Source: VAZQ01 sp035263865 (GTDB lineage: Bacteria; Pseudomonadota; Alphaproteobacteria; Rhizobiales; Xanthobacteraceae). Taken from it: 64,000 bases of DNA. The translations under genes and the position numbers were made by a program. The notes under the pieces were generated by a model. That model saw nothing but the letters and a program-made list of their open reading frames with translations, was not told the origin of the DNA and searched no databases. Shown here piece by piece: positions 60,074 to 64,000 of the stretch. The number at the start of each line of letters is the position of its first letter. Within the stretch, counting starts at the first letter, position 1. The stretch is taken from positions 1 to 64,000 of the forward strand of contig DATFQX010000016.1 in the NCBI GenBank assembly GCA_035263865.1, read 5' to 3'.

Positions 60074-60883
60074 TCAGCGGCCGTCCCTTATGGGGGCCGG
60101 AAATAGTTCCGACGTGCGTCCCGTGAGCCAATAGACCGCGAGGCCGATCCATTCGCGCATGGCGGTGTCGCTTCGGCGCAGCCCATCGCCCACGGTCGCA
60201 AACGGACGCAGTAAGTCCTTGGCTCCGCGCGTGCGCCAATCGACCGGGTAGGGCTCAACCGGAAAGCCGACTTTGCGGAAAACGCCGACAGCCCGTGGCA
60301 AATGATGGGCTGACGTCACCAGCAGCCAGCGCTCGCCCGGCTTGGGTTGCGCGATGGACTTGGAAAAAACCGCATTCTCGACCGTGTTGCGCGACCGGTC
60401 CTCCAATAGGATTCTTGGGCGCGCGATCCCGAGGTCTTGCAGAAGCCGCAGGGCGAACGGCGCCTCTGCGCCCTCCTCATAGATCAGCGCGGCACTGCCG
60501 CCCGACAGCAGAATGCGCGCATCAGGGTAGCGCCGCGCCAATTCGGCCGCGACCGTCAGCCGTTCGGCCGCCTCGTTGAGCGCCACCTCGTCGCGGGCGG
60601 CCGATACGTCCAGCGAGACCGCGCCGCCAAGCACGATAATGCCGTCCGGGGATCCGTGTGCCGCGTCCCACCGAGGGAAGCGCTCCTCAAGCGGTATGAT
60701 CAATGCATTGCCGAGGGGCGAAAGGCCCAACACTGCGAGCACGATCAGGCTTGCGAAGACGAGCGCCCGGCCCGACCGCGCAAAGCGCGTCGGCAGCAGC
60801 AACAGCCCGATAACGCCAATTGATATGACAAGGTTGGATGGGATGGCGAAGAAGCCGAGAATTTTGGAAAGAGGGAAAAACAT
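60074..60883 (-). CDS. YdcF-like DUF218 membrane protein
   Basis: A 269-residue protein with two N-terminal membrane helices (ISIGVIGLLLLP, LVFASLIVLAVLGLSPLG) and the DUF218 domain: DGIIVLGGAVSLD, ARILLSGGSA, EDRSRNTVENAVFSK and LLVTSAHHLPRAVGVFRKVG. Such proteins (SanA/ElyC/YdcF) act at the envelope; ElyC affects peptidoglycan precursor use. Function here is not known. Confidence 0.9.
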   Translation of the reverse strand: MFFPLSKILGFFAIPSNLVISIGVIGLLLLPTRFARSGRALVFASLIVLAVLGLSPLGNALIIPLEERFPRWDAAHGSPDGIIVLGGAVSLDVSAARDEVALNEAAERLTVAAELARRYPDARILLSGGSAALIYEEGAEAPFALRLLQDLGIARPRILLEDRSRNTVENAVFSKSIAQPKPGERWLLVTSAHHLPRAVGVFRKVGFPVEPYPVDWRTRGAKDLLRPFATVGDGLRRSDTAMREWIGLAVYWLTGRTSELFPAPIRDGR

Positions 60884-60971
60884 CGGCGCGCGTGTCAGAT
60901 CGCGTCCGCAGGAAAGGAATACATTCTCGGGCGCTGACGGACGAACGCCGAGCGCGATGCCTGCCCGTTCG

Positions 60972-61644
60972 TCACGTCTTCTTCCAAGCGGCGTAGCGGG
61001 CCTTGGTTTCTTCGTTCATGGGATAAAGACCGGGAAGTTTGGCCCCACGCTCGACCTCACCGACGATGAAGCTCTCCATGCGCTCGTGCTCGGCGCCCTC
61101 CTCGGCGACGAAGGCGAGGAGCTCCTGTGGGATCACCACTGCCCCGTCGTCGTCGCAGACGATGACGTCCCCTGGAAACACCGCGCACCCGCCGCAGCCG
61201 ACCGGCTCCTGCCAGCCGACGAAAGTGAGGCCATTGACCGAAGCCGGTGCGGCGGTCCCGGCACACCACACCGGCAGCTTGGAGGCAAGCACACCCGCCT
61301 TGTCGCGCACGACGCCGTCCGTGACTAGCGCCGCTACTCAGGATGTCGCCGAAAATGCCGGCCGAGGTGACGCCCATGGCATCGGCCACTGCGATGCAAC
61401 CTTCCGGCATCTCTTCGATGGCGCCGCGCGTCGAAACCGAATTCGCCCAGCTTTCCGGGGTCGCGAGATCCTCGCGCACCGGCACGAATCGGAGCGTGAA
61501 GGCAGGACCGACGACGCGAACGCCGCCGGAAACGAGCGGCTGCGGCCCGCTCATCCAGCAGCGCCGGATTCCTTTTTTCAGCAGCATGGTGGTGATGGTC
61601 GCGGTCGTGATCGCCCGCAGCGTGTTGTAAAGAACCGCACTCAT
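60972..61644 (-). pseudogene. RraA-like (HMG aldolase/RraA family) gene, frameshifted
   Basis: One frame runs from the ATG at 61644 (AAGGGG eight bases upstream): MSAVLYNTLRAITTATITTM, RFVPVREDL, EGCIAVADAMGVTSAGIFGDIL. The homology then stops and resumes in another minus-strand frame as LVTDGVVRDKAGVLASKLPV to the stop at 60972. Residues expected between GDIL and the AALVTDG block (about eight or nine) are missing, together with the frame, near 61335-61345. The family includes RraA and HMG/CHA aldolases. The break removes part of the active-site region, so the protein is unlikely to work unless the sequence is wrong here. Confidence 0.78.
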
Positions 61645-61679
61645 TCGCATACCCCTTGGCAAAACGTGCGTGGCCGGCC

Positions 61680-62246
61680 TCAAGGCGGCACGAAGCCGAG
61701 GCGCTCGTCGCGTCGTCGCAGCCAGGCCACGAAGGGGATCGAGAGCAGCACCATCCATGCCTTCCCGACGATCTGGCCCGGCAGGAAGTCAAGCGAGCCG
61801 AAAGCGAGCCACAGAAACACGACCGAGTCGACGACAAGCCCCACGACGCTCGACGCCACAACGGCAAGGACCAACCCGCGCCGCACGAGCGGCGTGTAAA
61901 CGGCGAGATCGGCGAATTCCGAGAGCAGGAAAGCGGCCGCCGAAGCAACGACGAGCGCCGGCGGCGCTAGCGACGCGGATAGAATGGCGCCGGCGAGAAT
62001 GGCAAGCGAAGAAGCAGCAGCGCCAAGGCGGCGCTGGACCAAATCGCGCAGCACGAGCGCCGCACCGGCCATCGTCACTCCCGAAGGCGCCATTAGCCCC
62101 GGCGCCACCGGTATGAGACAAGGTCCAGCCGGCTGGCACACCGTGCCGGCGTGCCCGATCAGCCAGTTCGCCGCGGGAATGGTAAGGGAGAACAGCGCGA
62201 CGAACACGATGCCCTCGTCGCGACGCCGCGTCTCACTCCTCGTCAT
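61680..62246 (-). CDS. VUT family transporter (queuosine-precursor-type)
   Basis: A 188-residue membrane protein with five or six hydrophobic segments and the VUT/YhhQ-type blocks VALFSLTIPAANWLIG, AFLLSEFADLAVYTPLVRR and SSVVGLVVDSVVFLWLAFG. Members of this family import 7-deazaguanine queuosine precursors. The ATG at 62246 overlaps the queC stop by four bases (ATGA), which fixes the start and couples the two genes, supporting a role in preQ0 or preQ1 traffic. Confidence 0.88.
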   Translation of the reverse strand: MTRSETRRRDEGIVFVALFSLTIPAANWLIGHAGTVCQPAGPCLIPVAPGLMAPSGVTMAGAALVLRDLVQRRLGAAASSLAILAGAILSASLAPPALVVASAAAFLLSEFADLAVYTPLVRRGLVLAVVASSVVGLVVDSVVFLWLAFGSLDFLPGQIVGKAWMVLLSIPFVAWLRRRDERLGFVPP

Positions 62247-62953
62247 TGCCTGGACATCCACTTGGCAAATCCCTCCGCGCGCAACCGGCAGGCCGGGCAT
62301 TTCCCGCAACCGTAACCCCAGACATGCCGTTGCGAGCGGTCGCCGAGATAGCAGGTGTGGGTGTCTTCGACCAGCACCTGGAGAAACGCGTCTCCGCCGA
62401 TCTCATGTGCCAACGCAAACGTCGCGGCCTTGTCGATCCACATCAAGGGGGTGTGAATCACGAAACGGCGTTCCATCCCGAGATTGAGCGCAAGCTGCAT
62501 GCATTTGATCGTGTCGTCGCGACAATCGGGATAACCGGAGAAGTCGGTCTCGCACATGCCCGCGACCAGATGCTTCACTCCCCGCCGATAGGCGAGCACA
62601 CCCGCAAACGCGAGGAAAACGAGATTGCGCCCGGGAACGAACGTTGTCGGCAGCCCGCTCGCATCCACTTCGATTGCGACCTCCCGCGTGAGGGCAGTAT
62701 CGGAAATCGCCGCGAGCGCGGCGAGCTCGAGCACGTGATCCTGGCCGAGTTTGTCGGCCCATATCGGCTTGAGCGCCACCATACGCTCGCGCACGCGCAC
62801 GCGCGCCTCGAGCTCGGCGCGATGGCGCTGGTCGTAATCGAACCCCAGCGTCTCGACGCGAGCAAAGCGCTCGAGCGCCCAGGCTAAGCAGACCGTCGAG
62901 TCTTGGCCGCCCGAAAACAAGACGAGCGCGCCGGCGGGATCGATTGAGCTCAC
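62243..62953 (-). CDS. queC: 7-cyano-7-deazaguanine synthase QueC
   Basis: A 236-residue enzyme that converts 7-carboxy-7-deazaguanine and ammonia to preQ0 using ATP. The PP-loop is LVLFSGGQDST; the zinc site is in TCYLG...YGCGKCPACRLRAEGF (four cysteines) near the C-terminus; GMCETDFSGYPDCRDD is also typical. The start is a GTG at 62953. No queD, queE or queF gene is near. It is coupled to the VUT transporter gene. Confidence 0.95.
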   Translation of the reverse strand: MSSIDPAGALVLFSGGQDSTVCLAWALERFARVETLGFDYDQRHRAELEARVRVRERMVALKPIWADKLGQDHVLELAALAAISDTALTREVAIEVDASGLPTTFVPGRNLVFLAFAGVLAYRRGVKHLVAGMCETDFSGYPDCRDDTIKCMQLALNLGMERRFVIHTPLMWIDKAATFALAHEIGGDAFLQVLVEDTHTCYLGDRSQRHVWGYGCGKCPACRLRAEGFAKWMSRQ

Positions 62954-63050
62954 GACTACAACTCCACACGTGCGAATAGCGAACAGCGCGCGATTTCGAG
63001 CCCCTCATCCGCTATTCGCCAGGGCTGTTCGCCGTTCGTTGGCGTCTTCG

Positions 63051-63878
63051 CTATTGGCCGCTCGCTGTTTTATTCGGCTCATAGCCGAGCTTGCGCGCCA
63101 GCGTTGCCAGCTCGCAGCCCTCGCAGTAGCGGCGATCCTTAAAGTCAATCCAATTGTGCGCATAGATGTTCTCGGACGGAATGCCGTAGCGCTCCTGCAA
63201 GAAGCGCACCAATATCAACCAAGCTTGCTTTTGCTCGCGCGTTGGCGGCTTGGCGACGTCCGGGTAATTGCCGACGAATTCCACCCCGATCGAATTGGTT
63301 TTGATCACTCTGCGATAGGTCTTCGAATTGTCGATATATTTGTTGTCGTTTCGATTGGCCCCGTCGCCGTGAGTGGGAACGGCGTTTTCGGCGGTCGACC
63401 AATACACGGTGCCGTCGGTTTCCACCCACACCGTCACGCCGCGCTTGGTGGGATCGTTCGCCTGCGCCAGCGCCATGCTCTTGGCGGAGCCGGCTGGACC
63501 TTCGGTCTGGTGCACGATGACGTTTTGCCATTTGACGGTATCGCCCGGCGATCCGAGCGGATGGAGATAGATGATCGTGAGCCCCGCAATCTGCGGCTCG
63601 CCGGGCTGCTTGGCGAGCTCGCGAAAATTTTCCGGAAGCTTGGCGTCATGCACGACGACAGCGGGGGCGTTTTCCGCTTCCTGCGCCGGCACAGGGTCCG
63701 GCCGCGGTCGCGGCAGCGCGGTCTCTCCGCGCGATAAAGCCCGAACGCGAACGTGGTTGGTGGGCTCGGCCCAGGCTGAAACCGTCAGTACATAATGGGC
63801 GATGGAGAGCGCGAGCGCGGCAATCGGCGCCACGCATCCCGCGCCTCGGGCGAGCGCCGGTCTTCTTGCTAATCCCAT
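63051..63878 (-). CDS. N-acetylmuramoyl-L-alanine amidase (Amidase_2 family)
   Basis: A 275-residue protein with an N-terminal signal/anchor segment (PIAALALSIAHYVLTVSAWA) and a Pro/Arg-rich linker (residues 50-70). The Amidase_2 domain shows the zinc ligands H123 (NVIVHQTEG), the distal His in YAHNWIDFKD and the ENAVPTHGDG segment; the NSIGVEFVGNYPD strand is typical. Such enzymes cut the bond between MurNAc and the stem peptide in the periplasm. The ATG overlaps the stop of the upstream aldo/keto reductase gene by ten bases. Confidence 0.85.
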   Translation of the reverse strand: MGLARRPALARGAGCVAPIAALALSIAHYVLTVSAWAEPTNHVRVRALSRGETALPRPRPDPVPAQEAENAPAVVVHDAKLPENFRELAKQPGEPQIAGLTIIYLHPLGSPGDTVKWQNVIVHQTEGPAGSAKSMALAQANDPTKRGVTVWVETDGTVYWSTAENAVPTHGDGANRNDNKYIDNSKTYRRVIKTNSIGVEFVGNYPDVAKPPTREQKQAWLILVRFLQERYGIPSENIYAHNWIDFKDRRYCEGCELATLARKLGYEPNKTASGQ

Positions 63879-64000
63879 TGCGGCGACCCGGAATAGGCGT
63901 AATCGACGATGCGCCCGTCGCGCCGCGCGAGCCGCGCGATCTCCGCCATTTCCGGCTCTGAAAGCTCGAAGTCGAAAATGGCGAGATTTTCCGAGAGCCG
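63869..64000 (-). CDS. Aldo/keto reductase, C-terminal end (partial, runs off right edge)
   Basis: The last 43 codons of a minus-strand gene reach the window's right end. RLSENLAIFDFELSEPEMAE and the end DYAYSGSPQWD match the C-terminus of DkgA/DkgB-type aldo/keto reductases, NADPH-dependent reductases of small carbonyl compounds. The catalytic part lies outside the window. Its stop overlaps the amidase start, so the two are probably cotranscribed. Confidence 0.82.
   Translation of the reverse strand, partial: RLSENLAIFDFELSEPEMAEIARLARRDGRIVDYAYSGSPQWD

Overview
The window is high-GC, gene-dense alphaproteobacterial chromosome, most like the Rhizobiales (Bradyrhizobium / Rhodopseudomonas / Pseudolabrys relatives). 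The evidence is the lineage-typical gene content and neighbourhoods: a pyrB-pyrC-plsY-dprA set; topA-rnr-NUDIX-rpmG; divK-DUF3572-dinB; clpS-clpA beside a phasin and a SPOR-domain D-Ala-D-Ala carboxypeptidase; EipB/DUF1849, DUF1489, DUF3606 and PsiE proteins; and short dispersed palindromic repeats. I see no rRNA, tRNA, CRISPR array, transposase or integrase. Both window edges cut genes: a class-V aminotransferase on the left and an aldo/keto reductase on the right.

Layout. 1-5.6 kb: aminotransferase, methyltransferase, HAD dehalogenase, a ModA-like binding protein, small proteins and ruvX. 5.9-11.2 kb, minus strand: DUF3606, dprA, plsY, a dihydroorotase-like pyrC and pyrB. PyrB carries an in-frame TAA at codon 20. 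11.5-13.2 kb: AidB-like acyl-CoA dehydrogenase. 13.2-25.4 kb: an accessory segment bounded by an imperfect copy of the 3' end of that dehydrogenase gene. It holds a three-gene GMC dehydrogenase operon (minus) and a plus-strand trio: a zinc deaminase-like protein, a trypsin-like protease fused to two phospholipase D (HKD) domains, and a roughly 1066-residue multi-pass membrane protein with a large extracytoplasmic domain. 25.4-36 kb: psiE, topA, rnr, NUDIX, rpmG, divK, a membrane protein, a frameshifted DUF3572 gene and dinB. 36-50.8 kb: housekeeping and envelope genes including eipB, RidA, a GDPD, HIT, clpA/clpS, a phasin with a well-formed promoter/operator, a carboxypeptidase-SPOR protein, a J-domain/VWA pair and panC. 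50.8-64 kb: a DMT transporter, an ABC binding protein, a NEW3-ABC exporter operon, GST, YdcF, a frameshifted RraA-like gene, a VUT transporter with queC, and an amidase.

The most promising undescribed system is the plus-strand trio at 18.1-25.3 kb. Its protease-PLD fusion keeps all apparent catalytic residues and lies next to a receptor-like membrane protein. That pattern would suit a sensor plus proteolytic/nucleolytic effector, for example a conflict or defence system, but the function is inference only. Other notable points are the disrupted pyrB, DUF3572 and RraA genes (real decay or base-level sequence errors), a dihydroorotase homologue without its HxH metal motif, an apparent inversion of about 21 kb separating dprA from topA, and a phasin promoter with paired TGC-N3-GCA operator-like sites.
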